This document shows, piece by piece, positions 14,825 to 14,914 of a DNA stretch of 14,914 bases (position 1 is its first letter; each line of letters opens with the position of its first letter). Where the stretch lies: positions 1 to 14,914 of the forward strand of contig JBKKBM010000286.1 in assembly GCA_046714215.1 (NCBI GenBank), in the 5' to 3' direction. The stretch comes from DATLCI01 sp046714215. GTDB taxonomy: Bacteria; Acidobacteriota; Terriglobia; Terriglobales; Acidobacteriaceae. The notes beneath the pieces are model-generated. The model did not search any database and was not told where the DNA came from. It was given only the letters and a program-made list of their open reading frames with translations. The translations under genes and the position numbers were made by a program.

Positions 14825-14914
14825 GCGGGGACCATAGAGAAGCCGTTCGCTTGAACATTGATGTAGACCTTGAGGCCAAGGGGCATCAAGAGATTGGGCG
14901 GCGCGGCCAGGTGT
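14821..14914 (-). CDS. C-terminal end of an unidentified gene upstream of mpl (cut by window edge)
   Basis: Only the last 30 codons and the stop are in the window. The frame ends KVYINVQANGFSMVPA followed by TGA at 14821-14823, whose TGA is shared with the TTG start of mpl. Evidence that it is coding: it is open to the window edge, its composition is protein-like, and the TTGA junction repeats exactly the arrangement between mpl and plsC. The product cannot be recognised from this fragment. It is probably the first visible member of the mpl-plsC operon. Confidence 0.55.
   Translation of the reverse strand, partial: HLAAPPNLLMPLGLKVYINVQANGFSMVPA

Noticed and set aside
1..14914. CRISPR arrays, tRNA/rRNA genes, insertion sequences, prophage
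   Set aside because: No regularly spaced repeats, no cloverleaf-like segment with a TTC loop, no transposase or phage protein, and no terminal inverted repeats were found by eye.

Overview
The window looks like ordinary chromosomal core sequence from a diderm bacterium, most probably a member of the Acidobacteriota. The diderm call rests on lpxD (lipid A), a lipoprotein signal and mpl (recycling of diaminopimelate-type murein peptides). The phylum is an inference from protein style: a CCA/poly(A) polymerase starting MADYIY, a 159-residue uncharacterised protein of a type I associate with Acidobacteria, and an intergenic palindrome pair with GCTAAAGC/GCTGAAGC cores. No phage, transposon, CRISPR array, tRNA or rRNA gene is visible, and base composition appears even throughout.

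Layout. (1) Positions 1-7688, all on the minus strand and read right to left: dnaE (replicative polymerase alpha subunit), accA (acetyl-CoA carboxylase), a GHMP-family sugar kinase of unknown substrate, a CPBP membrane protease, a secreted protein with a BamE-like segment, and the first 35 codons of a glutamine-dependent NAD+ synthetase (nadE) cut by the window edge. The first four are tightly packed (21 nt gap, 4 nt overlap, 14 nt gap) and look like one transcript; nadE has its own candidate promoter. (2) Positions 7689-7932: a gene-free stretch with a perfect hairpin and a two-hairpin palindromic element that looks like a dispersed repeat. (3) Positions 7933-9543, minus: a CCA/poly(A) polymerase with a 116-residue Lys/Pro/Ala-rich tail. 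(4) Positions 9544-9851: divergent intergenic region. (5) Positions 9852-12658, plus strand: the 159-residue protein, lpxD, a receiver-PAS protein with no output domain, and a small lipoprotein; the last two form a pair 2 nt apart. (6) Positions 12687-14914, minus: the end of an unidentified gene, mpl and plsC, joined by two identical TTGA stop/start overlaps. This cluster converges on the lipoprotein gene at a perfect 8-bp inverted repeat.

Together the genes serve replication, fatty-acid and phospholipid synthesis (accA, plsC), lipid A (lpxD), murein recycling (mpl), NAD synthesis and tRNA 3'-end maturation. I found no convincing new defence or mobile system. The points most worth a second look are the palindromic element, the histone-H1-like tail on the nucleotidyltransferase, the receiver-PAS protein without output, the paired TTGA junctions, and the possible leaderless starts of nadE and lpxD.
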